Part shown: piece after piece, positions 45,266 through 54,903 of the stretch | Layout of the letters: the number at the start of each line of letters is the position of its first letter | Numbering within the stretch: position 1 is the first letter of the stretch | From: Candidatus Thiodictyon syntrophicum | GTDB taxonomy: Bacteria > Pseudomonadota > Gammaproteobacteria > Chromatiales > Chromatiaceae | Direction of reading: 5' to 3' | Length of the DNA: 64,000 nucleotides | NCBI RefSeq assembly: GCF_002813775.1 | Contig: NZ_CP020370.1 | Span: 310,001-374,000, forward strand | The notes under the pieces: generated by a model | Seen by the model: only the letters and a program-made list of their open reading frames with translations | What the model was told of the DNA's origin: nothing | The model's database searches: none | Translations under genes and position numbers: made by a program

Positions 45266-45596
45266 CTTCGATTCCTCCCGGCGGGATGGGACCCGCGACG
45301 CTGTAGAATACATGGCTTGCCATGAACCAGGGTGGTGCAATCCGCCCGATGGGCGCACCCGGCAGTTGCGGCGGTTGCCGTAGCGCGTCCCGTGCATCGC
45401 AGTTTGCAAGTCCCGCACCACCGATTGCAATGCCTTCCCGCAGCCCGGCGCCGCCGCCACCGCCCCCGGGGGCTGCGGCTTGCGGGCGGATGGCGCAACG
45501 GTCCCGTAATCGCGACGAACGGCGCCCTTGGATGCTGGCACGCCGAATGCTGTAGCTCAGGCAAGGGTCCCCCACCCGGGGGCCGGGAGCAGCAAG
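45266..45596. other. Gene-free stretch between divergent genes
   Basis: About 330 bp separate the secretion ATPase (minus) from the small protein (plus). It must carry promoters for both. No tRNA, repeat or palindrome stands out. Confidence 0.5.
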
Positions 45597-45986
45597 ATGT
45601 ACACCCAGTCACTACAACTCATTATCGCCGTGGTCCAACCCCAGCAACAGGAGCGCTCACGCCGTCGGCAGGGCGCCCTGACCGAATTGTCACTGCGCGA
45701 CGAAAACGTCCTCTTCGAGCACACTCGGGGCATCAGCCGGAATAATGACCGCCAGGGTTTTGCGCCCGGTTTCCGCCTCAGCGCGACCGGCGAGTTGGCC
45801 GCCTCCCGCTACGCCGACGGCTCCCCGGCCCCGGTCCATGTCCTGGACGGGCTGCCGGAAGACTGGATCGCCACCCGCGATGACGCCGGCCACGTCACCA
45901 GCACCAAACCGGGGCTGGTCAGCGGCTTCATCCGCGACGGACGCTTCTACACCCGTGAGGAGGCCGCCCGCGCCGCCGCCCATTAG
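45597..45986 (+). CDS. Conserved-looking hypothetical protein, 129 residues
   Basis: The start chosen is MYTQSLQLIIAVVQPQQQ at 45597, after GGGAGCAGC; a longer in-frame start is possible. It contains ELSLRDENVLFEHTRGISRN and ASRYADGSPAPVHVLDGLP, with an end rich in Ala and acidic residues (RFYTREEAARAAAH). No membrane segment or known family. The 3' end overlaps the convergent oxidase gene by four bases. Confidence 0.6.
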   Translation: MYTQSLQLIIAVVQPQQQERSRRRQGALTELSLRDENVLFEHTRGISRNNDRQGFAPGFRLSATGELAASRYADGSPAPVHVLDGLPEDWIATRDDAGHVTSTKPGLVSGFIRDGRFYTREEAARAAAH

Positions 45987-47359
45987 CTCGGCAGGGCCTT
46001 ACCCGGATTGAGTATCCCCGCCGGGTCCAGGGCCTGTTTGATCGCGGCCATCACCGCCAGGGTGGGGGCGTCGAGTTCCCGGTCCACGAAGTCGCGCTTC
46101 TCCAGCCCCACCCCGTGCTCCCCGGAGAGGGTCCCGCCCAGCCCCAGGGTCAGGGAGAAGACCGCATCCAGGCAGGCGTGGGCGCGCGCCATCTCCGCCG
46201 GGTCGTCGGGATTCATCAGCAGGTTGACATGGATGTTGCCGTTGCCGGCATGACCGAAGTTGACGATGCGGATGCCGGTCTCCCGCGCCAGGCGCGCCAG
46301 CCCATCGATGAACTCCGCCAGGCGCGAGACCGGCACCACCAGGTCCTCGTTGATCTTCTTGGGGGCCACCTGACGCAGCGCCGGTGACAGCGCACGGCGG
46401 GTGCGCCACAGCGCCTGGACCTCGGCCGCATCGCGCGCGTGGCGGACCTCCAGCAGTCCCTCGTTGCGGGCGGCGGCGGCCAGGGCCGCCGCCGCGTCCT
46501 CGATCCCGGCGCGGGCACCGTCCACCTCGATCATCAGCAGGGCGCCGGTCGCCGCCGGTACGTCGACCGCCGCGTAGCCGCGCACCATGGCGATGGCGGC
46601 GGCGTCCATGAACTCCAGGGCGCAGGGCGTTACCGGCTGGGCCATGAGGGTGGCGACCGCCGCCGCCGCGCTCTGGATGTCCCGGTAGGCGGCGCGCAGC
46701 GTCCGGGTCGCCTCCGGGAGCGGGGTCAGCCGCAGGGTCGCCTGGGTGATCAGGGCGAGCGTCCCCTCGGAGCCGATGATGAGCCGGGTCAGGTCATAGC
46801 CCACCACCCCCTTGGTGGTCAGGACCCCGGTGCGGATCGGCTCCCCAAGCCCGGTGACGGCCGTCAGGCCCAGGGTATTCTCCCGCGGGGTACCATACTT
46901 GACCGCCCGGGGCCCGGCGGAGTTGTAGGCCAGGTTGCCGCCGATGGTGCAGACCGCGGCACTGGTCGGGTCCGGCGGCCAGAACAGGCCCGCGGCGCCC
47001 GCTGCCCGCTGCAGGTCGGCATTGACCACCCCGGGCTCGCAGATCGCCAGCCGGTCGCCGGGGGCGATGCGCAGGATACGATTCATGCGCTCGAAGGAGA
47101 GCACCACCCCGCCCCGGTCCGGCACCGTCGCCCCGGTGGTGCCGGTGCCCCGGCCGCGGGCGATCAGCGGCAGACCTTGCGCCGCGCACAGGCGCACCAG
47201 GGCGGCGACCTGTCCGGTATCCGCGGCGAAGACCACCGCCTGGGGCAGGGCCTGACGGCGGCTGTTGTCGTAGCCATAGGGCCAGCAGTCCGCCGGATCG
47301 GTGAGCAGCCGGCCCGGCCCGGCAATGGCGGCCAGGTGGGCGCGCAGCGCGGGGCTCAC
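45983..47359 (-). CDS. FAD-linked oxidase, GlcD/D-lactate dehydrogenase type
   Basis: The GTG at 47359 is preferred because the alternative TTG at 47386 lies inside the previous gene; the product is 458 residues. The PP-loop FAD-binding domain is seen in DCWPYGYDNSRRQALPQAVV, PLIARGRGTGTTGATVPD and AVCTIGGNLAYNSAGPRAVK; the C-terminal cap has IRIVNFGHAGNGNIHVN and TLSGEHGVGLEKRDF, as in glycolate oxidase subunit GlcD. It probably oxidises glycolate or D-lactate, passing electrons to quinone. GlcE and GlcF partners are not beside it, so a stand-alone D-lactate dehydrogenase is equally possible. Confidence 0.82.
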   Translation of the reverse strand: MSPALRAHLAAIAGPGRLLTDPADCWPYGYDNSRRQALPQAVVFAADTGQVAALVRLCAAQGLPLIARGRGTGTTGATVPDRGGVVLSFERMNRILRIAPGDRLAICEPGVVNADLQRAAGAAGLFWPPDPTSAAVCTIGGNLAYNSAGPRAVKYGTPRENTLGLTAVTGLGEPIRTGVLTTKGVVGYDLTRLIIGSEGTLALITQATLRLTPLPEATRTLRAAYRDIQSAAAAVATLMAQPVTPCALEFMDAAAIAMVRGYAAVDVPAATGALLMIEVDGARAGIEDAAAALAAAARNEGLLEVRHARDAAEVQALWRTRRALSPALRQVAPKKINEDLVVPVSRLAEFIDGLARLARETGIRIVNFGHAGNGNIHVNLLMNPDDPAEMARAHACLDAVFSLTLGLGGTLSGEHGVGLEKRDFVDRELDAPTLAVMAAIKQALDPAGILNPGKALPS

Positions 47360-47360
47360 G

Positions 47361-47984
47361 TCAGGTCTTGGGTTCCTGGTATTCAAAGAGCTTCACCACC
47401 TGCACGACCCCCGGAACATAACGGACCTGCTCCACGGCCGCATCCCCCTCCGCGACCGAGACCAGACCCAGCAGATAGACCACGCCGTTCTCGGTGACCA
47501 CCGTGACCCGGGTGGGGTCGAAATCGGGGACCTCGACCTTGAAGAGGGCGAGCTTCGCCCGCGAGGTCAAGAGGACATCCTCGCTCTTGCGCGCAAAATC
47601 GATATCCGGTCCGATGGTCACCTCGTTGACCACCTTCCTCACCTTGGGCAGCCGACTCACCACCCCGCCCGCCAGGGCCACCTCCGCCTCACTGCGCACC
47701 TGACCGGTGAGGAGCACCAGATAGTTGTAGCTGGTGACCGACACCCGTCCGCGCCCCTTGAGCCCGGGCTCGTCATCCAACGCGGCAGTGGCGACGAAGT
47801 CGATCTGCTGGTCGTCGATGAAGGTGGTGTAGTCGCGCCGGTCATGGGCCGCCGCGGCGCCCACCGCGACCCCGCCGACCAGGAGCGGGACGCAGCCGCC
47901 GAGCACGGGGACGAGCCCGGCCAGGAGGAGCGCCGCCATGGTTCGCAGCCGTCGCGGTGGCCGCACTGTCTTTCGATCACTCAA
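47361..47984 (-). CDS. Dual-BON-domain lipoprotein (DolP/YraP-like)
   Basis: The 207-residue product has a lipoprotein signal (MAALLLAGLVPVLGGC, lipobox Cys about 31) and two BON domains (RVSVTSYNYLVLLTGQVRSE and VTVVTENGVVYLLGLVSV). In E. coli the equivalent, DolP, sits in the same gene block and protects the outer membrane. It is last in the row lpoA-yraN-dolP on the minus strand, 54 bp after yraN. Confidence 0.85.
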   Translation of the reverse strand: MSDRKTVRPPRRLRTMAALLLAGLVPVLGGCVPLLVGGVAVGAAAAHDRRDYTTFIDDQQIDFVATAALDDEPGLKGRGRVSVTSYNYLVLLTGQVRSEAEVALAGGVVSRLPKVRKVVNEVTIGPDIDFARKSEDVLLTSRAKLALFKVEVPDFDPTRVTVVTENGVVYLLGLVSVAEGDAAVEQVRYVPGVVQVVKLFEYQEPKT

Positions 47985-48038
47985 AGCGGTTCCGCCTCTG
48001 GGGAGTTGGGGCAGCGGTTGCCAACAACCGTTGCAAGC

Positions 48039-48416
48039 TCAAAAGGCCGCGTCGAAGGCATTCCTGAACCACTGGATGCGGTCTTGGGCGCCGATCGCCA
48101 CCACATCGAAACGGCAGGCCAAGGGGCTCGGGTGCGCCTGGAGGTAATGGCCGGCGGCGGCACAGAGACGCCGTTGTTTGTGATAGTCCACGCTCAGTTC
48201 GGCGCCGCCGAAGCGGGTGCCGGCGCGGTAGCGGACCTCCACGAAGACCAGGTTCTCACCCTCCTGCATGATGAGGTCGATTTCGCCGAAGCGACAGCGA
48301 TGATTGCGCTTGATCAGGCGCAATCCCTGGTCCCTGAGCCAGTCGGCGGCGAGCCGTTCCTTGTCGGCGCCGACCGCGGTCGGGGACGGCGCGCCCGGGC
48401 GCCCCGGGTCCTTCAC
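48039..48416 (-). CDS. YraN/UPF0102 family nuclease-like protein
   Basis: The 125-residue product has the Holliday-junction-resolvase-like fold of YraN: ADWLRDQGLRLIKRNHRCRF, GEIDLIMQEGENLVFVEVRY, with the PDDEXK-type acidic residues (GEIDL, FVEVR). The biochemical role is unknown. The start overlaps the stop of lpoA by four bases, so the two are coupled. Confidence 0.9.
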   Translation of the reverse strand: MKDPGRPGAPSPTAVGADKERLAADWLRDQGLRLIKRNHRCRFGEIDLIMQEGENLVFVEVRYRAGTRFGGAELSVDYHKQRRLCAAAGHYLQAHPSPLACRFDVVAIGAQDRIQWFRNAFDAAF

Positions 48417-49711
48417 CCGCCCCGGGACACCGGTTCCGGCCGCGGGCGACTGGGCTCGGGCTTGGCCAGCGGCTTGACGGCAGCGGCCGGGGCCGCTTCG
48501 GCGGGCTTCGTCGGCGCGGTCTCAGCGCCGGCCTTGGCCGGGGGCGGCGCCTTGGCCGCCGCGATGGCGGTCACCGGCTTGGGACCGCCCGCGGTGAACT
48601 GGGCCAGCATCAGTTGGCGCTGGACCCGGCCTTGCGCGTCGATCGACAGGGTACCGGTCACACCCGGGAAGGTGGCGCCCGCGTCCTTCATCAGGGCCGC
48701 CAGCCGCGGGGTCAGTCGGTAGGCATCGATCCCCATGGCGAAGAGCCGCAACCCAAGCGGGTTGGCCAGCGCGGCACTCTTCTTGAGCTTGGCGCGGGCC
48801 AGCGGATCATCCGCCGCCCCCACCCCCAACACCCAGGGGGCATCGACGAAATAGAGCCCCGCCAGGGCCTTGTCACGCGCCGCGTCCGCCGCCCCCGAGT
48901 AGACCGCGGAGGTGGCGACCACCGGGAGCGCGACCGCCGCCGTACGCACGGCGGGGTAGACCTGGCGCGCCTGCTCCCCATCGGCCGCCAGGAACAGGAA
49001 GTCGGCCTTGCCCTTGTCGAGCAGCGCGCGGACCGCCGCGGCCGGGTCCGCGGCGGCCGGGTCGAAGCCGGCCTCCGCCACCAGGGTCCCGCCGAGCCTT
49101 TGCCACTGGCCGCGGAAGGCGTCCGCGCGCCGCTGACCGGCCTCACCCTGGGGGATCAGCATCAGGGCGCGGGTGAGGCCCTGGGCCTTCGCCTTCTTCG
49201 CCACCTCCACCGCCTCGGTCTCCGGGGCCAGGGCAAACTGGTAGAGGTTGCCCGCGGCCTTACCGGGTTTGGTCGCCCGATTCAGGGCCAGCGTGGGCAC
49301 CTTCAGGGCCGGACCGCTCGCCAGGATGTCCACGGCGGGTTTGAGCAGCGGCCCGATGACCTGGGTCGCCCCGCCGGCGACGGCCTTCTTATAGGCATCC
49401 GCGATCTGGTTCGGCTGGTCGCTCGCGATGAAGGTCAGGGTCGGCTTGGCGGCGGTGTCGTCCGCCGCGTTGGCCGCCCGCAGGCCCTCGCGGACCGCGT
49501 TGGCCGCATCCGCGACCGGACCCCCGGCGGGCAGGATCACCGCCACCTTGTCGCCGCTCGCATAGCCGCCGCGCGGGCTCGGCGCCTGGCCCGCGAGGAA
49601 GCCGGCGCAGCCGCCCAGGAGCAGGGTCGCGCCCAGGACGCCGATGAGCGTCGGCACACGCAAGCGCGGGAGCGCGCAATAAGGGAGAGCGGGGGCGCGG
49701 TCTTGGTGCAT
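48413..49711 (-). CDS. lpoA: Short LpoA-like penicillin-binding-protein activator lipoprotein
   Basis: The start at 49711 (MHQDRAPALPY) gives 432 residues with a lipobox in LGATLLLGGC (Cys about 32). What follows is only the C-terminal, periplasmic-binding-like domain of LpoA (KVAVILPAGGPVADAANAVR, ATQVIGPLLKPAVD, LRLFAMGIDAYRLTPRLAAL). The N-terminal TPR domain of the ~600-residue family members is absent, and a Pro/Ala/Lys-rich tail of 60 residues is added. LpoA reaches through the periplasm to activate PBP1A; without the TPR stalk its reach would be shorter. Gene order supports the identification. Confidence 0.75.
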   Translation of the reverse strand: MHQDRAPALPYCALPRLRVPTLIGVLGATLLLGGCAGFLAGQAPSPRGGYASGDKVAVILPAGGPVADAANAVREGLRAANAADDTAAKPTLTFIASDQPNQIADAYKKAVAGGATQVIGPLLKPAVDILASGPALKVPTLALNRATKPGKAAGNLYQFALAPETEAVEVAKKAKAQGLTRALMLIPQGEAGQRRADAFRGQWQRLGGTLVAEAGFDPAAADPAAAVRALLDKGKADFLFLAADGEQARQVYPAVRTAAVALPVVATSAVYSGAADAARDKALAGLYFVDAPWVLGVGAADDPLARAKLKKSAALANPLGLRLFAMGIDAYRLTPRLAALMKDAGATFPGVTGTLSIDAQGRVQRQLMLAQFTAGGPKPVTAIAAAKAPPPAKAGAETAPTKPAEAAPAAAVKPLAKPEPSRPRPEPVSRGG

Positions 49712-49749
49712 GATAAGGGTTCCGTTGCAGACGTCGGGGGGACGGTCAG

Positions 49750-50613
49750 TTGGAAGAGAGACGCGGCGTACTATACGTGGTGGCAACACCCATCGGCAAT
49801 CTTGGCGACCTGAGCGAACGCGCCCGTAAGACGCTGACGGACGTGGACCTGATCGCCGCCGAGGACACCCGCCAGACCCGGCACCTGCTCGAGCACTGCG
49901 CGATCAACACCCGGCTCACCGCCTACCACGACCACAACGAGGCCAGGGCCGCCGCGGGCCTTATCGAAACCCTGGAGTCCGGGCGCAGCGTCGCCCTGGT
50001 CTGCGACGCCGGCACCCCCCTGATCAGCGACCCCGGCTACGACCTGGTCGCCGCCGCCCGCGCCAAGGGGCTGTCCGTGGTCCCGATCCCCGGGGCCAAC
50101 GCCGCCATCTGCGCCCTGTCCGCGGCGGGCCTGCCCAGCGACCGCTTTCTGTTCCTGGGCTTCCCGCCCCGCACCAGTGCCGCGCGCCGCGCCTGGACGC
50201 AAACCTTCGCGCGCGAGCCCGGGACCCTGGTGTTCTACGAGAGCGGCCGCCGGGCCGCCGCGACCCTCACCGACCTGGCGGCCGTACTCGGGGAGACCCG
50301 CCGCGCCGTGGTCGCCCGCGAACTCACCAAGCGCTTCGAGACCTTCCTCTTCGGCACCGCCCGCGAACTGGCCGGCCGCCTGGAGACGGACGACGAACAG
50401 CGCCTGGGCGAGTTGGTCATCCTGGTGGAGGGCTGGCAGGACCCGGGCGGCGCGGACCAGGCGGAGCAGGAGCGCGTCCTGCGCATCCTCGCCGCCGACC
50501 TGCCGCTGCGCCAGGCGGCCGGGCTCACCGCCCGTTTGACCGGGGGGCGCAAGAACGACCTGTATCGGATGGGACTGGATCTGGGGCTGGGGGCGGGGGA
50601 GCGGGACCCCTGA
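49750..50613 (+). CDS. rsmI: 16S rRNA 2'-O-ribose methyltransferase RsmI
   Basis: The start is TTG at 49750 (the frame reads MEERRGVLYVVATPIGNLGD). The 287 residues carry the tetrapyrrole-methylase-type signatures of RsmI: VVATPIGNLGDLSERA, IAAEDTRQTRHLL, ALVCDAGTPLISDPG and VPIPGANAAICALSAAGLP. It methylates C1402 of 16S rRNA with SAM. The gene is divergent from lpoA with only 38 bp between, the classic gammaproteobacterial arrangement. I see no RNase P RNA in the 230 bp behind it. Confidence 0.93.
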   Translation: MEERRGVLYVVATPIGNLGDLSERARKTLTDVDLIAAEDTRQTRHLLEHCAINTRLTAYHDHNEARAAAGLIETLESGRSVALVCDAGTPLISDPGYDLVAAARAKGLSVVPIPGANAAICALSAAGLPSDRFLFLGFPPRTSAARRAWTQTFAREPGTLVFYESGRRAAATLTDLAAVLGETRRAVVARELTKRFETFLFGTARELAGRLETDDEQRLGELVILVEGWQDPGGADQAEQERVLRILAADLPLRQAAGLTARLTGGRKNDLYRMGLDLGLGAGERDP

Positions 50614-50843
50614 GGCCCCGGGTGCCGTCCTGACCGGCGGCGGAGCGAAAGCTCGCGGCTGCCTGCCGGCTGAGCGTTCCCATCCTTGGTCGCAATGGTG
50701 CTGACTGTGGAGAATGACCATGACCGGGCGTCGCTGGGGCTGACGGGCGGCACCGTCGGGCGGCCAGCGGGGGCGGAGGGCACCGGCGGGGGCTTGCGCG
50801 CATCGGCAACACTGATTGGCGGAACCTACTGCGGAGTTCCGCC

Positions 50844-51401
50844 TTACCCCCCGAACAGATACCCCAGGTCGATCTCCACCGTTTCAAACGGCGGGATGCG
50901 CGCGCGTTGTTCCTCCGGACCAGGCGCGGCGATACTGGCAACGACGCGATAGGCGTTGCGGTCGAGTTGGTAGGCGACCAGGGTCCGGTCCTCGGGCCAG
51001 ATCAGCCAGTACCAGGGTACGCGATGGCGCTGCAACAGCAGGAAGATGGTCAGGGTGTCCTTGCGCTCATGACCGGGGGAGACGATCTCGCAGACCCAGT
51101 CCGGGATGACCTCGAGAACCCCGCGGGGGCGTTCGGGCAGGCGTTCCTTGCGCCACCCGGCGAGGTCATGGCTCGGACACTGATGGGCCTCATAGTGGAC
51201 GCTGATCTCGCTGGCGATCCACCAGCCGCCGGGACCGGCAGTCCGTCTGAAGCTGTCCAACTCGGCGACGGCGTTGCCCTGCACGAAGCCGTGCTCGGCC
51301 CGCGCCATGGGCCGGCGCACGATTTCGCCATCGATCAGCTCGACGCGCTCATCCGGGCTTGCCAGCAGGTCGTCGAGCGTCTTGAGCTTGAGTGCCTCCA
51401 T
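50844..51401 (-). CDS. Uma2-family (DUF820) putative endonuclease
   Basis: The 185-residue product has the Uma2 pattern: ERVELIDGEIVRRPMARAEH, WIASEISVHYEAHQC, DWVCEIVSPGHERKDTL and VPWYWLIWPEDRTLVAYQL. The fold is a PDDEXK nuclease (the acidic residue in CEIVSP and the Lys in ERKD). Such genes are numerous in cyanobacteria and phototrophs and may be mobile. Cellular role unknown. It starts three bases after ubiB ends and may be carried by that transcript. Confidence 0.82.
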   Translation of the reverse strand: MEALKLKTLDDLLASPDERVELIDGEIVRRPMARAEHGFVQGNAVAELDSFRRTAGPGGWWIASEISVHYEAHQCPSHDLAGWRKERLPERPRGVLEVIPDWVCEIVSPGHERKDTLTIFLLLQRHRVPWYWLIWPEDRTLVAYQLDRNAYRVVASIAAPGPEEQRARIPPFETVEIDLGYLFGG

Positions 51402-51404
51402 CGT

Positions 51405-53051
51405 TCAACGGCCGGTGGAGAAGAGCAGCCAGGCGCCGCCGAACCAGGAGGCCCCTACCAGCCCCAAGGCGAGTTGCGGGGGCAGCCACTGGCCGGGGCC
51501 CAGGACCAGCACCAGGGTGCCGCAGACGGCGAGCGTGGCCCCGGCCAGGGCGCGGGCGGAGAGTCCGGCGCGCGCCTCCGCGGCCCGGTCGTGGTCGTTG
51601 ACCGTCTTGGCGGCGGCGAGGGTGCGGCGGGCGTCCAGGTCGGCGGCGTGCAGGATGCGGTGCACCACCAGCGGCAGGTCGGGCAACTGGTCGGCGATGG
51701 TGAGCAGGTTGCGCCGGGTGCGCTTGGCCAGGCCCTTGACGCCGATCTGGTCGCGCATCCAGCGCTCCATGTAGGGCTTGGCGGTGGTCCACAGGTCCAG
51801 TTCCGGGTAGAGCATCCGGCCCAGGCCCTCGATGTTGAGCAGCGTCTTCTCCAGCAGGACCAGTTGGGGCTGGACCTCCATGTCGAAGCGCCGGGCGGTC
51901 TGGAAGAGCCGCACCAGAAAGTGCCCGAATGAGATCTCGGAGAGCGGCTTCTCGAAGATCGGCTCGCAGACGGTGCGGATGGCGGACTCGAACTCGTCCA
52001 CCCGGGTGCCGGGCGGGACCCAGCCGGACTCCACATGCAGTTCGGCCACGCGCCGGTAGTCGCGCTCGAAGAAGGCGAGGAGGTTCTCGGCCAGATAGCG
52101 CTGGTCGTCGCTCGTCAAGGTGCCGACGATGCCGAAGTCGACCGCGATGTAGCGCCCGCTGGGCTCGACGAAGATGTTGCCCGGGTGCATGTCGGCGTGG
52201 AAGAAGTTGTCGCGGAACACCTGGGTGAAGAAGATCTCCACGCCGCGTTCGCCCAGGAGCTTCATGCTCACGCCCTGCGCCTTGAGCCGGGGCACATCGG
52301 CCACCGGGGTGCCGTAGATGCGCTCCATCACCAGTACCGAGGCGCGGGTCCAGTCCCAGTAGACTTCCGGGATATAGAGCATCTCGCTGTGCAGCCAGTT
52401 GCGCCGCAGTTGCGAGCAGTTGGCCGCCTCGCGTTGCAGGTCCAACTCGTCGAAGATGGTCTTCTCGTACTCCTGCACCACCTCCACCGGGCGCAGGCGC
52501 CGGCCGTCCGGCCAGTAGCGCTCGGCCAGGCGGGCGATGGTGTAGAGCAGATCGATATCCTGGCGGATGGTCTTCTCGATCCCCGGGCGCAGCACCTTCA
52601 CCACCACTTCGGTTCCGTCCTTGAGCCGCCCGGTGTGGACCTGGGCGACCGAGGCGGAGGCGAGCGGGCGCAGCTCGAACTCGTCCAGGACCTCGCCCAC
52701 CGGGCGGCCCCAGGCCTTCTCGATCAGGGCCTGCGCCTGGGCCCCGGGGAAGGGCGGGACCCGGTCCTGGAGCTTGGCCAGTTCGACCGCCAGGTCATCG
52801 GGGAGCAGATCGCGGCGGGTGGAGAGGATCTGGCCGAACTTGACGAAGATCGGCCCCAGGTCCTCCAGCACGAGGCGCACCCGCACCGGATAGGCGGGCA
52901 GATCGCGGCGCAGCCAGTACCAGGGGGTGAGATAGAGGACCCAGCGCAGGGGGCGGAACAGGTGGGTGGCGAGGATGACCTCGTCCAGGCCGTGACGCAG
53001 CAGCACCCAGTTGATTCGGAACAGGCGCAGTGCCTGACGCGCGCCGATCAT
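51405..53051 (-). CDS. ubiB: UbiB, atypical kinase of ubiquinone synthesis
   Basis: The 548-residue product has the ADCK/UbiB signatures: the KxGQ motif in [16 protein letters not shown], the Ala-rich loop in [27 protein letters not shown] and [10 protein letters not shown]. Two hydrophobic helices at the end ([33 protein letters not shown]) anchor it to the inner membrane. UbiB is needed for ubiquinone assembly, probably by extracting lipid precursors with ATP. Its start overlaps the stop of ubiJ by four bases: a ubiE-ubiJ-ubiB operon. Confidence 0.94.
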   Translation of the reverse strand: MIGARQALRLFRINWVLLRHGLDEVILATHLFRPLRWVLYLTPWYWLRRDLPAYPVRVRLVLEDLGPIFVKFGQILSTRRDLLPDDLAVELAKLQDRVPPFPGAQAQALIEKAWGRPVGEVLDEFELRPLASASVAQVHTGRLKDGTEVVVKVLRPGIEKTIRQDIDLLYTIARLAERYWPDGRRLRPVEVVQEYEKTIFDELDLQREAANCSQLRRNWLHSEMLYIPEVYWDWTRASVLVMERIYGTPVADVPRLKAQGVSMKLLGERGVEIFFTQVFRDNFFHADMHPGNIFVEPSGRYIAVDFGIVGTLTSDDQRYLAENLLAFFERDYRRVAELHVESGWVPPGTRVDEFESAIRTVCEPIFEKPLSEISFGHFLVRLFQTARRFDMEVQPQLVLLEKTLLNIEGLGRMLYPELDLWTTAKPYMERWMRDQIGVKGLAKRTRRNLLTIADQLPDLPLVVHRILHAADLDARRTLAAAKTVNDHDRAAEARAGLSARALAGATLAVCGTLVLVLGPGQWLPPQLALGLVGASWFGGAWLLFSTGR

Positions 53052-53728
53052 CGCGGGCTGCCGCGCTCCGCGTCCGCGCGGGCCGCGAGCCGCGCGATCC
53101 GTGCGGCCAGGCGCTCGACGTCGTCGCGCAGGGTGTCGACCTGGCGCAGGAACTCATCCACCTCGTAGCGCGTGGGCAGCAGGCGCGACTCCTCCTCCAG
53201 ATACTCCTTGAGATTGGCCCGCGCGGTATCGCGCGTGCGCCCGCCCCAGTCGCCGGCGGCGCGCAGGGCGCGCCCGATCTGGTTGGCGATGGGGTCGCCG
53301 AGCACCCGGGCCAGTTGCTCCTCCCAGTCCACGTCGAGCCCCGCCAGGGCGTCGCTCAGGGCTTGGGCGACGGCCGCATCGCCCTCGATCCGCACCGCGC
53401 CGGAGGACAGTTGGGACTCCTTGCGCCCGGCCGTCATCATGCGCAACAGGGCGAGCGGGGCGCCGCGGATCAGACAATCCGGGGTGGCGTCATAGGCGCC
53501 GAAGACCTGGACCCGGTCAGGGCCGGGGATCAGGGTCAGACGGGCGCCCAGGCCCTCGATGTCGATGCAGATGATGTGCCCGTAGGTCGGCGCGAAGGCG
53601 CGTGCGCCCTCCGGGTCCAGGGCGATGTACTGATTCAGGGCCGCCTCGATCGTGGCCAGCAGGCCCGCGGGGATCGTGAAACCCGCCGCGGGGTCGCGCC
53701 CCGGGTCCAGTGTGTCGTCGTCGCTCAT
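53048..53728 (-). CDS. ubiJ: UbiJ accessory factor (SCP2 domain)
   Basis: The start at 53728 overlaps the stop of ubiE by one base (TGATG). The SCP2-like lipid-binding domain covers residues 20-120 ([39 protein letters not shown]), followed by a helical C-terminal part with [20 protein letters not shown], a coiled coil. UbiJ scaffolds the ubiquinone complex in the cytoplasm. Position between ubiE and ubiB confirms it. Confidence 0.9.
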   Translation of the reverse strand: MSDDDTLDPGRDPAAGFTIPAGLLATIEAALNQYIALDPEGARAFAPTYGHIICIDIEGLGARLTLIPGPDRVQVFGAYDATPDCLIRGAPLALLRMMTAGRKESQLSSGAVRIEGDAAVAQALSDALAGLDVDWEEQLARVLGDPIANQIGRALRAAGDWGGRTRDTARANLKEYLEEESRLLPTRYEVDEFLRQVDTLRDDVERLAARIARLAARADAERGSPR

Positions 53729-54477
53729 CACAGCTTGTACCCCCGATGGATGGCCACCACCCCGCCGGTCAGGTTGAAGTAGGTGCAGCGCTCGAACCCG
53801 GCCCCCTCCATCATGGTGCGCAGACTCTCCTGGTCCGGGTGCATGCGGATCGACTCGGCCAGGTAGCGGTAACTCTCCGAGTCGTTGGTGACCAGCCGGC
53901 CCAGGATGGGCAGCACGTTGAAGGAATAGAGGTCATAGACCCGGCTGAAGGCCTTGCTCGTGGGGTGGGAGAACTCCAGGATCAGGGCGCGCCCGCCGGG
54001 GCGCAGGACCCGATACATCTCGGCGATGGCCCACTCCTTGTGGGTCACGTTGCGCAGCCCGAAGCCGATGGTCACGCAGTCGAAGTGCTCGCCGACGAAG
54101 GGCAGGCGCTCGGCGTTCGCCAGGGCATAGTTGAGGTTGCCCACCCGCCCCTGATCGAGCTGCCGCTCCCGGCCGCGCGAGAGCATCGCCTCGTTGATGT
54201 CGGACATCACCACCTGCCCGCTGGGGCCCACGATGCCGGCGAAGCGCGCCGCCAGGTCCCCGGTGCCCGAGGCCAGGTCCAGCACCCGCTGCCCGCGGCG
54301 CACCCCGGCCAGCGCGATGGCGTGGCGCTTCCAGAGTCGGTGGATGCCGAGCGACATCAGGTCGTTCATGAGGTCGTAGCGCGAGGCCACGGAGTCGAAG
54401 ACCTCGCGCACCCGCACCGCCTTCTCCTCGACCGGCACCTGCTGGTAGCCGAAATGGGTCGTCTCTTGTTCCGCCAT
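53728..54477 (-). CDS. ubiE: UbiE C-methyltransferase
   Basis: The start at 54477 ([19 protein letters not shown]) is the family start. The 249-residue product has [20 protein letters not shown], the SAM site [17 protein letters not shown], and [20 protein letters not shown]. It methylates demethylmenaquinone or the ubiquinone precursor DDMQH2. It heads ubiE-ubiJ-ubiB. Its upstream 426 bp (to 54903) contain repeat B and no other gene. Confidence 0.95.
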   Translation of the reverse strand: MAEQETTHFGYQQVPVEEKAVRVREVFDSVASRYDLMNDLMSLGIHRLWKRHAIALAGVRRGQRVLDLASGTGDLAARFAGIVGPSGQVVMSDINEAMLSRGRERQLDQGRVGNLNYALANAERLPFVGEHFDCVTIGFGLRNVTHKEWAIAEMYRVLRPGGRALILEFSHPTSKAFSRVYDLYSFNVLPILGRLVTNDSESYRYLAESIRMHPDQESLRTMMEGAGFERCTYFNLTGGVVAIHRGYKL

Positions 54478-54654
54478 GGCCTCGTTACTCTTGCGCGTGT
54501 CCGCCGGCCCCTCGCGGGGGCCCGTCTTGGGGTGCGATTCTACATGATGGCGGGGGCGGCCCGGGGGCGCGTGACGGGGCGGCGCTCGGTCGGCGCGCTC
54601 GGTCCGCACAGCGGACCCTACGGGCGGACCCACCGCGCCGGGGCCGCGGCGCGA

Positions 54655-54780
54655 GTCGTTGTCGTTGTCGTTGTCGTAATCGTGGTCGTAATCGTGGTCG
54701 GATTATTCGATTACGACAACGACAACGACAACGACAGGGTACCCGGGAACTCGGTCACCACATCAGTTCTGATCGCACCC
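54655..54780. repeat. MITE-like element fragment (copy B), reversed relative to copy A
   Basis: Read on the minus strand from 54780, it begins GGGTGCGATCAGAACTGATG, continues TGGTGACCGAG, TACCCTGTCGTTGTCG and GTCGGATTATTCG-like segments inverted, and ends in AACGAC hexamers; this matches the left half of copy A (15393-15497). The second half of the element is not present. It lies between the divergent ubiE and mipA-like genes. Confidence 0.75.
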
Positions 54781-54903
54781 GGCCCGGGGCCTGGGCTTGT
54801 TGTCCACCCCCGGCAAGGCTACAGTCCCGCGTAGCGCCCGAGGCGCTTAACCGTGCCCATCTTGCGGATACCCAGCCTTCATCAGGATAACCGGAGCCAC
54901 CGC

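Noticed and set aside
50614-50843. RNase P RNA gene, often found near rsmI
   Set aside because: The conserved core sequences (for example GAGGAAAGTCCGG) are absent.
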